Below are positions 43,401 to 52,428 of a stretch of DNA of 64,000 nucleotides, in pieces. Source of the stretch: Bipolaris cookei (taxonomy: Eukaryota > Ascomycota > Dothideomycetes > Pleosporales > Pleosporaceae). Positions within the stretch are counted from its first letter, which is position 1. Every line of letters starts with the position of its first letter. Below the pieces are notes generated by a model. It searched no databases. It was not told the origin of the DNA and saw nothing but the letters and a program-made list of their open reading frames with translations. Made by a program: the position numbers and the translations under genes. The stretch is taken from assembly GCA_002286855.1 (NCBI GenBank), contig NRSV01000001.1, forward strand, positions 1,216,276 through 1,280,275, read 5' to 3'.

Positions 43401-44345
43401 ATGCCACAACGTAACAATGAACAAAACTCTTTAAAAGAATCCCAAATACAGCTTGTAGTACAAGCTATTCAATGTAACGCGACACTAAGCCAGCGACACG
43501 CTGCAGCGCTTTACAACGTCCCTCAAAGAACTCTTAGTGATCGACTTGCCCGAATCCCTTCTTGACGTGATGTACAGCCAAACTCAATGAAACTACTTGT
43601 AACAGAAAAGGAGGTAATTTTCGACTATATACTGGATCTTGATGTGCAAGGATTTCCACCACACCTTTCAACTATCAAAGATCTGGCTGATTCTTTACTG
43701 GCTGCCCGCCACCGCGACCCTGTTGACCCAAACTGGCCTAAAGCATTCATAAAGCGTCACCCAGAGCTAAAGCTGAAGTTCAATCGAAAGTACGACTATA
43801 AGAGAGCTCTCTGTGAAGATCCTGAGCTAGTGCAAGGCTCGTTCCGCCTTGTACAGAATACCAAAGCCAAGTATGGGATCCAGGACGACGACATGTACAA
43901 TTTTGACGAGACGGGCTTCATGATGGGCATGCACAACGCGTCAGCAGTAGTTACGGCCTCTGAGCGTCGATCAAGGCCGAAATCTATGCAGTAGGGCAAC
44001 CGGGAGTGGGTTACCAGCGTGGTTTGTGTCAGCGCAGCTGGCTGGGCAATCCCACCTGGTGTTGTCGCAAAAGCGCAACGCTGAGCTTGAAGCAGCTAAC
44101 GCAGCCGCCACGCGATGAAGATCGCATCAAGAAAGCGGGCGCAGAGAGAAGGAACCCTAATAGTTGAAGAGGGAGAGCGATTAGCAGCTCTAAAGGAGTT
44201 TAGGGCGTGTGGTGATGGGAAAAAGGCAAAGAAGAGGGCGCGCGCTGAGGTGGGCGAGCCATAGCAAAGGCACTGTAGACGCTGTGGCGAGGCTGGGCAT
44301 AACAGGTGCACATGCAAGGAAGTAGAAGCGATAGATTCTGAATAG
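43401..44345 (+). pseudogene. Internally deleted pogo-type transposase with CCHC knuckle
   Basis: ATG 43401 opens MPQRNNEQNSLKESQIQLVV. The helix-turn-helix region follows, a TGA interrupts at 43563, and the frame runs through the CENP-B region to YNFDETGFMMG. After a TAG come GNREWVTSVVCVSAAGWAIPP, and then the core of the catalytic domain with the second and third aspartates is deleted. It resumes with the basic tail and ends CRRCGEAGHNRCTC (CX2CX4HX4C) at about 44320. About 945 bp remain of a gene that should be about 1.8 kb. Confidence 0.8.
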
Positions 44346-44526
44346 AACAGTCTACTGCAATTTTGGTTTACTACTGTAGCTGGGTTGTAATAGTTTGTAA
44401 TAGTAGTGATTTTTGGTGTGCTCTTGGCAGGCCGTCCCAGGCGTTATAGGGTACAATATTTCCCACTAAAACCAAGCTCTGTAAGAGGATTGCTAAATCA
44501 GTGGAGAGAATTCTCAAGTAAATTAA

Positions 44527-44581
44527 AAGGATCGCCAAGACAAATGGAAGGATCGCCGAGACATAGAAGGATCGCCAAGCG
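44527..44581. repeat. Three imperfect tandem copies of AAGGATCGCC
   Basis: AAGGATCGCC starts at 44527, 44548 and 44567, in units of about 19-21 bp with AAGACA/GAGACA between. The array is about 230 bp upstream of the dioxygenase start codon. It may be promoter structure or repeat debris. Confidence 0.55.
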
Positions 44582-44814
44582 ATCTAGGGTACTGATTCAA
44601 GAAGGCTTAGCCTCTTGATTGCGCGTACATTGACGACAGCAGTAAGCGGACCCTTCTCGTACTTTTTGTAGATTATGGATATAAAAGCCATTGAGATACA
44701 TGCGTTGACAACCACTATTCACCTAGTTCGTTCGCCTGTTCTCTCTTTTACAAGTTTGATTGTCCTGCCTCCGCGCTTGTTCGCTCCATACATACTACTT
44801 CCCATTGGAACAAA

Positions 44815-46057
44815 ATGAAGGTCTCTATTGCTTCTACCCTTCTTGGTCTTTCTGTGCTTGTGGCGGCGCATCCCGGCCAGAGTAAGGCTGAGATGAAACG
44901 GGAGGCAGCAGAACGTAGTGCCTATCTCAACACACACAAACGTTCGCTGGCTCATTGCGCGGATCAGCTGAAGGCGAGGGGTAATGATATTGCTATGCAA
45001 AATCGTCGTCGCTCTTTGGTTGAGAAGGCGCGCCAGACAAGGTCAATCAGTACTGGTAGGCTTTTAGCATACCATTTTTGAGACTGACCAGTAATGCTAA
45101 TCCATAGTCCAGCGAAGCCATATCTCCAAGCCCGGGATCTTGACACAGTCCTTGCCAAGGACCACAAGTCCAATCTCACCGGTGTCACTCCCGATACGGA
45201 CCCGTCACTTCTCTTCTCGGGCAACAATAGCTGCATTCTTACGCCTGAGGTTACCCAGGGCCCCTATTGGGTTTCCGGTGAACTTGTTCGCCAAAACATA
45301 ACCGAGAACGAGCAGGGAGTGCCCCTCACCCTCGATATTCAGGTTATCGACATCGAAACTTGTGAACCTGTACCTAAAGTCTATCTTGAGGCATGGCATT
45401 GTAATTCTACTGGTGTATACTCCGGTGTCGTTGCAAACGGTAATGGTAACTCTTCTGATAAGGCTAATCTTAACGCTACCTTTCTCCGCGGTATCAACCT
45501 GTCCGACGATAATGGTGTTGTGACTTTCGACACCGTGTTTCCAGGACACTATATCGGTCGTACAGTAAGAATAATTTATTGTTTTTTGCAGTGGTTATAA
45601 GCTTATAAAGAGTTAGACTCATATCCATGTCCTGACTCATATTGGTGCTTCCTTGAACGCTAATAAAACCCTGGCTGGTGGCAACATCACCCATGTTGGC
45701 CAAGTATTCTTCGATCAGGATCTTATCTCGCTCGTCGAGGCCGAACAGCCATATTCCACGAACACGCAAGAGCTCACGACCAACGCCCAGGACTTCATCA
45801 TGGCCGAGGAAGCTGAGGGGGTTGATCCCATAGTTGAATATGTCCTACTTGGAGATCATGTATCCGACGGCATATTTGGATGGATTGCTTTCGGCATGGA
45901 CACAACTTCCTCATACAATGTCACTCCAGCTGTTTATTATACTAGTGAGGGTGGCGTTGCAAACCCTGACGGTGGTTTTGAAGGCCCACCCTCCAACAGC
46001 ACCGCTACCTCTGATCTTGCGCTTGTTAGCTCCCTGCCGTCTTCTATATCTGTATAA
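44815..46057 (+). CDS. Secreted intradiol ring-cleavage dioxygenase
   Basis: Exons 44815-45055, 45113-45564 and 45617-46057 give 377 residues. The N-terminal signal peptide is MKVSIASTLLGLSVLVAAHP, followed by a Lys/Arg/Glu-rich propeptide-like region. The catalytic core shows TQGPYWVSGELVRQNI, VYLEAWHCNSTGVYSG, FLRGINLSDDNGVVTFDTVF and PGHYIGRTTHIHVLTH, with the Tyr and His residues that bind ferric iron. This is the extracellular branch of catechol/hydroxyquinol dioxygenase-like proteins, which open catechols from lignin or plant phenolics. Domain order and length are normal. The junction GRT|THIHV supports the second intron. The C-terminal tail is Ser/Pro-rich and short. The gene is isolated among transposons but looks intact. 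Confidence 0.9.
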
Positions 46058-46237
46058 ATGTTACTCTCATCAAGAGGCATGATACCATTGCAATGGGTTT
46101 AGCAAAGAGAAAGTTGAAGTATATACTGTCATTCTAGTGGCCTGTCTAAAGAACGCATTGGAGATACTTTATGTAAAAAATTGAATTGTGTGTTGCACGT
46201 ATTACACGGAGTTTGGATCTATACGTCTCTGTTCCTA

Positions 46238-46379
46238 ACGTCCATCCCTACGTAGCGCAAATCCTGGTATGCCGCAAGCAACCAATCAGCTCGCGACGAT
46301 TGTGATGAAGTCAGCCATTGCCGCAAGCTGATTGGTCGGTTGCGCTACACCGTAATTTGCGCCACGTAGGGATGGACGT
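46238..46379. mobile_element. 142-bp MITE with TA target duplication
   Basis: The sequence between TA at 46236-46237 and TA at 46380-46381 begins ACGTCCATCCCTACGT and ends with its reverse complement; 25-bp TIRs have one mismatch. The interior is also nearly self-complementary (ACCAATCAGCT paired with AGCTGATTGGT), so the whole element can fold as one hairpin. TA duplication and TIR type point to the Tc1/mariner-pogo superfamily. Confidence 0.88.
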
Positions 46380-46427
46380 TAGTAGTGTATTCGGTATCGA
46401 AGAACCCTTGTCAATACTCTCAATACA

Positions 46428-46470
46428 TATTGAGAATATCGAGAATATTGAGGTTATTGAGGTTATTGAA
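46428..46470. repeat. Short tandem repeat of GAGAATAT/GAGGTTATT units
   Basis: TGAGAATATC, GAGAATATTG, AGGTTATTG and AGGTTATTG follow each other with about 9-10 bp spacing, just right of the MITE. No function is visible. Confidence 0.5.
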
Positions 46471-46686
46471 TTCAAGCATGCAGCTCGCTACTCGGAACAA
46501 CTCCAGAGCTATGAGCTTCCACAATAAGAATTTTCGCACATTTACAACTATGAAGTAACGTACTCTCCCAACCTCAATATGGCACATCACGACATCGAAA
46601 TGGACGACGACCAGAGTAGGCAACAATCAATGAAGCTTCAATAAAGCTTCATCTTTGTCGTAAAAGCTGCGATTCAATCAAATTAA

Positions 46687-46970
46687 TCTCGTTGTTGTCT
46701 GCGGGAGACCACAAGCATAGAGCATATCATCTTGTTCTGCAGCTATTACAACGCAGAAAGAAAGAAGCCAAAAGCAACTCTCGACCAGCAAACGCTCAAA
46801 ATGCCACTTCTCCTCCACACCTCGTCTGGTATAGAAGCTACACTAGCTTTCATTACTAGCACTGGAGTAGGGACAAGATGGTGGCACTTAGGCCAAGAAC
46901 AAGACTAAAACAAAACAACAAAAACAGCAACAAAACTAGCAAAAGCACAAAAATCATTTCATTTTCGTTA
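46687..46970 (+). mobile_element. 3' end of a non-LTR (LINE) retrotransposon
   Basis: An open frame from 46687 to a TGA/TAA region at about 46905 reads CCLRETTSIEHIILFCSYYN, then ...LLLHTSSGIEATLAFITSTG and WWHLGQEQD. This is the C-terminal end typical of fungal I/Tad-type LINE ORF2 proteins (cysteine-rich motif and RNase H end). An A/C-rich tail (AAAACAAAACAACAAAAACAGC) follows to about 46970. The rest of the element is missing, as expected for 5' truncation. Confidence 0.7.
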
Positions 46971-47024
46971 ATTTAGTATTTCCTTTATCCCTAAGAGAGC
47001 CCGCTGGAAGGCAGCACTGCTGCC

Positions 47025-47138
47025 CCACATCTCTTCCTGTTTACCAAACTGCTCTTTAGCACCAGGCGTCTGCTAGAAGCCTAGCCGCAAACAGACAAAA
47101 GCCGAAGCACCACAGTAGTACCACACAAAGAAAGACAA
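47025..47138. repeat. Dispersed repeat copy B (pair at 10397-10508)
   Basis: This copy is closely similar to 10397-10508 in the same orientation (ACATCTCTTCCTGTTTACC and following). Its left neighbour (46990-47025, GCTGGAAGGCAGCACTGCTG) matches 3745-3780 next to the first transposase remnant. The pieces therefore belong to a mosaic repeat. Confidence 0.6.
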
Positions 47139-47479
47139 AACCCCGCATGTAAATAACAAGATAGAACGGCCTACGGTCAAAGTCTTACATAGCCCTGAGC
47201 TGCATATAGACTCTAATGGAATAATAATAATAATAGTACATACCAAGACCTGTGGTGCATTAGTGCGCTGTCTACCCCTGTCGCGAAGACTTTTGACGCG
47301 CTCCTCCGTATAGTTATTTCACGATAGTTTCTTTAGTATTGCTTTTTAATAAGTAAACGTAAACCCCTAGGTATATTAAATGCAAGCTTTATACTCATCT
47401 TAGCTATCTTAGCTATTTATACAAAACTAAGTACGCGTTTTCTTCGTGTTGCAACCTCTAAGCTAGTCTACTTATCATT

Positions 47480-47557
47480 ATGCCACCTAGAAAGCGCGTC
47501 TCTTCCACCTCTATCGCGCCGAGAAAGCGCGCTCGAGTCGCAGCTCCTTCTACAGTA
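47480..47557 (+). pseudogene. 26-codon start of an unidentified gene, cut by a transposon
   Basis: ATG at 47480 opens MPPRKRVSSTSIAPRKRARV, basic and Ser-rich, up to the TA where the Fot1-like element begins. The continuation beyond the element (49638 on) is not in frame and belongs to a NACHT domain. The fragment may be the start of another transposase or a DNA-binding protein. Confidence 0.35.
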
Positions 47558-49637
47558 GAGGTTCGCGTAACGCCCGGGTTCGCGCAACGCCCCACCCACA
47601 ACACAACAGCTTCATGAGTATTGCAGCTGTAACGCCTCAACAAATCGTGATATAATTGCGCAAAAGTAGATTTATACTATATAATAGCCTGCGAAGACTT
47701 TGCGCTAGTCTAAATCTTTTTTTGGGCGGCGGATTGTACGCGTTCTGGTGGTTTTGGGTGGAACTGGCTGTGCAACTACCCGGGCTCCCACAGAAGCTGT
47801 ACCACCCACAACACGTTTCTGACGCTTTGCAGCTGGCTTGTGAGCTGTTGAAGCCTTGCGCTTACCCTTTTGGGATAATTTTATAAGCTTTTTGGTGTTG
47901 TTGATGAGCTGCTGGTGTTGTTTCTTGGCCTGCTTTGCAGCGTCATCTTTTCTCTTCTCCTCCGCCCGTTTCTCCCGCTCTACACGCCTCACAGCTTTGA
48001 GTTGAAGATCACAATCGCGAGCTGCCTTCTTGATCTCGGCTTGCTTGGCTTTTTGAAGCTTTTCAAGCTCGGCTTGTTGTTGTGAAGCCCGACGATCGCG
48101 AGCTCGTTGTACACTCCTGGGCGACCACAATTTGGCTCCCCCATGATAAACCTCGTCCTCATCAAGCTGGAGGGTGTAGCTCTGCTTTGGTCGCCTCTCC
48201 TTGATGGCCAGGGACCGCTTGAGGCCCCGGATTTCACCGTGGAGGAGTTGATTTTGAGCTGCAATGTGGTGTAAACTTCGTTGAAGCTTCTTGACGTCTT
48301 TACTGCTCTGATCCTTCACCTCACGGCGTACAATTGACTTGAGCTTGAGCCAATCCTCACCGGAGAGGACTGACTGACTGCTGTCAGAATCTGAAGCCTC
48401 CTTGGCAAACTTCTTGAGTACAGCGTCTGGGTTGGGTGGGTATATACCCGTGGCTTCAAAAGACCTCTTGATGAGTGGAGGTTTGAATACGCTGTTCCAG
48501 GAGCTCCAGAAGAGCGGGAAGAAGTCTCCTTTGGTCAAATTGAGTAACCCCTGACTGTCCTGGAGGTATCCGGACAGCTCATTTGAGTAAGCTTGTGCAA
48601 GGGGTTTGAACATCACCACATCAAGTGGCTGAAGCGTATGGGTAGCATGAGGCGGAAATACAAACAACAGGATCTTGTGTTCGTGGCAAAACTCAATAAA
48701 CTCCATGGTTACATGGGATCCGTGGCCGTCAAGGAGTAGTAATCGATACCCAGTCAAAGCGTGTCGTCTAGTCTCCCGTTCGAACACCCCTTTGAGCCAA
48801 GCTAACCCAATATCGTTGTTGCTCCAGCCGGAGGGAGATGAGGTTACAAAGACTGAGTGCTCCCCTGCTTGTATAGCTTCAACCCAGCTTGATTGAACAG
48901 CTCCGTTGGCTCCCTGGAAGATGAGTGTAGGACTTAGAGGTTTGCCATCCGAACAAATACAAGCCACCACTGTTATCCACTCGCTGTTGCCGTCTTCAAG
49001 TACTTGCCTTTTCCCCTTTTGCTCCCAAAGCGTCTTATTGAATATACGCTTTGTTCCCCCAACCCGGCCGAGTTGAAACCCCTTTTCGTCCATATTGAAT
49101 ATATGGAGCGGCTGTATATCGTACTCCTCCATCTTTTCAAGGAGAAGCTTGAAATACAAGTTGTATCTGGCTCCGGAATCAGCTTTAGTCCGTTCCTTGG
49201 TCATGCCTTTGGTGTAGCGTGAGATGAGATACTTGGGATGGCGGTGGATAAACCGGGTAACCCAGCTTCTGGAGACCGGTTTGCCAGCCAGCTGGCTGGC
49301 AAACTGTTGTATCATTACTCTTGAAGGAGGCAAACTTCGCTCATGAAGCGTTTTGATATATTGTACAAGCTCAGCTTCGTGTTCTGGGTGGAGTACTTGG
49401 TGCGCAGCGTTGCGGGTTGTTGAAAGCCCTTGGTGCCTTCGAGCCAGCGTGCTACGCTCAACACCGTACTTGGCAGCAACTTTGCCGTACGAGAAATCAT
49501 CTCCTGGTTCGCGCGATTCGATTTCTTCAATCGCTTTTTGAATCGGATCCATATTGGTGGAGTTGTGTGGTGTTGAAGTTTTGTTGTTGTTGGGGTGAGG
49601 TGGGGCGTTGCGCGAACCCGGGCGTTACGCGAACCTC
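47558..49637 (-). mobile_element. Intact Fot1-like DNA transposon, 2080 bp
   Basis: TA lies at 47556-47557 and 49638-49639. The terminal inverted repeats are perfect over 39 bp, beginning GAGGTTCGCGTAACGCCC, and each contains two near-identical 16-bp units (GGTTCGCGTAACGCCC and GGTTCGCGCAACGCCC). One uninterrupted transposase gene fills the interior. Perfect ends plus an open frame indicate a recent insertion that may still be mobile. Confidence 0.93.
47705..49552 (-). CDS. Fot1-like transposase, intact
   Basis: 615 residues, intronless, ATG at 49552 (MDPIQKAIEEIESREPGDDF). A psq-type helix-turn-helix (about 10-55) and a CENP-B-type helix-turn-helix (about 60-125) are followed by the DDE domain with aspartates in FNMDEKGFQLG (Asp155), LLLLDGHGSH (Asp275) and TLQPLDVVMF (Asp311), spacing D-x35-D. 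The C-terminal 200 residues are a basic coiled coil (QQQAELEKLQKAKQAEIKKA), then a Lys/Arg tail ending RRPKKDLD with nuclear localisation character. It has no zinc knuckle, unlike four other transposase remnants in this window. The enzyme cuts and pastes its own element at TA sites in the nucleus. No stop, frame shift or catalytic change is seen. Confidence 0.95.
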   Translation of the reverse strand: MDPIQKAIEEIESREPGDDFSYGKVAAKYGVERSTLARRHQGLSTTRNAAHQVLHPEHEAELVQYIKTLHERSLPPSRVMIQQFASQLAGKPVSRSWVTRFIHRHPKYLISRYTKGMTKERTKADSGARYNLYFKLLLEKMEEYDIQPLHIFNMDEKGFQLGRVGGTKRIFNKTLWEQKGKRQVLEDGNSEWITVVACICSDGKPLSPTLIFQGANGAVQSSWVEAIQAGEHSVFVTSSPSGWSNNDIGLAWLKGVFERETRRHALTGYRLLLLDGHGSHVTMEFIEFCHEHKILLFVFPPHATHTLQPLDVVMFKPLAQAYSNELSGYLQDSQGLLNLTKGDFFPLFWSSWNSVFKPPLIKRSFEATGIYPPNPDAVLKKFAKEASDSDSSQSVLSGEDWLKLKSIVRREVKDQSSKDVKKLQRSLHHIAAQNQLLHGEIRGLKRSLAIKERRPKQSYTLQLDEDEVYHGGAKLWSPRSVQRARDRRASQQQAELEKLQKAKQAEIKKAARDCDLQLKAVRRVEREKRAEEKRKDDAAKQAKKQHQQLINNTKKLIKLSQKGKRKASTAHKPAAKRQKRVVGGTASVGARVVAQPVPPKTTRTRTIRRPKKDLD

Positions 49638-49638
49638 T

Positions 49639-52428
49639 ACTGTAACGGAGATCTTTCCCGCCGTACTACAAGATGTAAGCCTAGGCACAACGTACCTAAT
49701 TATTGACGCGCTCGACGAATGCGTAACATACTTATCAAAGTTGCTCCGCTTTATCGAAAAGCAGTCATCTACGTTCTCTCGCGTCAAGTGGATTGTATCT
49801 AGTCGTAACTGGCCGGCTATTGAGGAACAACTAGTGCATGCAGAACGCAAAACGCGGCTGAGCCTTGAGCTGAACGCCGAGTCAGTCGCAGCAGCGGTCA
49901 ACGTCTTCGTCCACCAGAAAGTTTGTCAGCTAGTGCAAGAGAAGCGCTACACGCCAGTAGTGCAATATGCGGTGCTTCAGCACTTGACATCCAACGCGAA
50001 CGACACCTTTCTCTGGGTCGCGTTGGTGTGTCAAGACCTTAAAGTGACGCCAAAGTGGAACGTGCTCAAGAAGCTTGCCCAGTTCCCGCCTGGGCTGGAC
50101 TCTTTGTACAGTCGGATGCTGCAGCAGATAAGTGAATCTGGTAGCGCAGATATGTGTATGCGGGTGCTAGCAGTGGCTGCTGTCCTGTATCGACCCGTCA
50201 CAGTCGCTGAGCTAGTTGTGCTCACTGAGCAGCTTATAGACTTTGTTGATGACCTAGACTCTGTGCATGAGATTATCGGTCTATGCGGATCGTTTCTCAC
50301 GCTACGCGATGACATAGTCTACTTTGTGCACCAGTCAGCTAAGGACTTCCTCACAAAAGCGTCAAACGAGGTCTTTCCAGATGGTATAGAACATGTCCAT
50401 CAAACCATTTTTGCAAAATCACTTACTATTCTGCATAAAGAACTTTATAGAGATATGTATAACCTTCAAGCGCCAGAATGTTTTATAGGGGACGTTAGGC
50501 CCCCTCATAATAATCCTCTAGCTGTATCGCGCTACCCATGTGTGTACTGGATTGACCACTTCTGCGACTCAAAATACAAGACACCAGCATATAGCGCTAC
50601 TATATGCACGTTTCTTGAGCAGCAATATCTCTACTGGCTAGAAGCGCTCAGCTTGTGCAAAAGCATGGCCAAAGGGGTGGTCTCAATGACGAAGCTATGG
50701 CATTTAGTCCAGGTACAGCCTAAGTGACCACACACATAGTCTTTGCAACACGATTACTAACGTGATTAGGAACTTGGAGACACATATGCATTAAATGATA
50801 TTGTGTATGACGCACGACGTTTTATTATGTATCATAAAGAGACAATCGAGAACTATCCTTTACAAGCCTATGCATCTGCTCTGCTGTTCAGTCCAGCAGA
50901 CAGCATAGTAAGAAGGCTGTTTCAGCACGAAGCGCCAAGGGGAGTAACCGTTAAGCCAGCTATAAGCAACGGCTGGAGTGTGTGCCTGCAAACACTTGGA
51001 GACCATGGAAGTGCTGTTGCCTCAGTGGCGTTCTCGCACGACTCGACCCGGTTAGCATCAGCGTTAGGCGATACGACTATCAAGATCTGGGACGCAAGCA
51101 GTGGGGCGTATCTTCAGACGCTCAAGGGCCACAGTAATGTCATTCGTTCAGTGGCCTTCTCGCACGACTCGACCCAGCTGGCATCAGCATCAGATGACAA
51201 GACCGCCAAGATCTGGGACATGCGTAGTGGGATGTGTGTGCACACCCTCGAGGGCCACAGTAATGCTGTTCGTTCAGTGGCCTTCTCGCACGACTCGACT
51301 CGGCTAGCATCAGCGTCTTTTGACAGCACTGTCAGCATCTGGGACTCGAGGAGCGGAGCATATCTTCAGACGCTCAAGGGCCATAACGGTGGTGTTTTAT
51401 CAGTGGCCTTCTCGCATGACTCGACCCAGTTAGCATCAGCGTCAGACGACAGGACTATCAAGATCTGGGACGCAAACAGCTGGACATGTATGCACACGCT
51501 CGAGGGCCATAACGGTGTTGTTTACTCGGTAGCCTTCTCGCATGACTCGACTCGGCTAGCGTCAGCATCAAGCGACAGCATTGTCAAGATCTGGGACGCA
51601 GACAACGCACTGTGTCTGCAGACGCTCGTGGGCCATACCGGGGATGTTAACTCAGTGGTCTTCTCGCATGACTCGACTCGGCTAGCGTCAGCATCAAGCG
51701 ACAGCACTGTCAAGATCTGGGACATGCGCAGCAGGACATGTGTGGAGACGCTTGAAAGCCATGACGGTGGTGTTTTATCAGTGGCCTTCTCGCATGACTC
51801 GACCCAGTTAGCATCAGCGTCAGACGACAGGACTGTCAAGATCTGGGACGCGAGCAGCGGGACATGTGTGCACACGCTCGAGGGCCATGACGGTGCTATT
51901 ACCTCGGTAGCCTTCTCACACGACTCGACCCGACTAGCTTCAACATCTTGGGACAAGACTGTCAAGATCTGGAATGCAAGGAGCGGAGCGTATCTACAGA
52001 CGCTTAAGGGCCATGACGGTGCTATTAGCTCGGTAGCCTTCTCGCATGACTCGACCCAGTTAGCATCAGCGTCAGACGACAGGACTGTCAAGATCTGGAA
52101 CGCGAGCAGCTGGACGTGTCTGCATAGCTTCGACATCGGTATACCTCTCTCACACATGTCTTTCGATTCTACTGGTACTTTGCTCCATACAGAAGTAGGC
52201 ACTATCACTACATCTAGCTCCCAGATTACGGACCGTATCGGCGTTGCAGCATCAAAACTACAATACCAGGGTGCTGGTATAAGTCTAGATCGCAACTGGG
52301 TTGTGTGCAATGGTAGGAGTGTATTATGGATACCCTTCGAGTATCGACCATCAAGCTTGGCTGTGAGTGAAACCCAAGTAGGGATGGGGGTAGGATCAGG
52401 AAGAGTCTGGCTTTGTCAAGTGGTCTAG
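49639..52428 (+). pseudogene. NACHT-WD40 NLR lacking its N-terminal half
   Basis: Coding sequence 49639-50712 joins 50770-52428 across a 57-nt intron (GTACAG donor, ACTAAC branch, TTAG acceptor). The first sequence after the transposon is TVTEIFPAVLQD, then the Walker B block TYLIIDALDEC, VKWIVSSRNW, the rest of NACHT and its helical extension (CMRVLAVAAVLYRPVTVAEL, FVHQSAKDFL), and then nine WD40 repeats (50986-52119) and a C-terminal segment ending LCQVV. There is no Walker A and no N-terminal effector domain (HET or other), because the element at 47558-49637 marks the left limit and the sequence beyond it is unrelated. The architecture is that of the fungal HNWD/NWD family (HET-E, HET-D, HET-R type) of incompatibility receptors. 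The remaining frame is open throughout, so the loss is recent. Confidence 0.88.
50986..52119 (+). repeat. Nine exact-length 126-bp WD40 coding repeats
   Basis: 1134 bp equals nine units of 126 bp (42 codons) without a single indel. The core SVAFSHDSTRLASASSD...KIWD is almost invariant. Variation is concentrated just after the GH (SNVIRS, NGGVLS, NGVVYS, TGDVNS, DGAITS) and at the residues before and after KIWD. This is the pattern known for HNWD genes, in which repeats exchange by unequal recombination and selected positions define recognition specificity. Confidence 0.92.

Noticed and set aside
50986..52119. Regular repeats that could suggest a CRISPR array
   Set aside because: Units are 126 bp, coding, in frame and clearly WD40; the organism is a eukaryote.
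51522..52310. 262-codon antisense frame over the WD40 repeats
   Set aside because: It repeats every 42 codons exactly with the WD40 units, so it is only the reverse reading of the repeat array.
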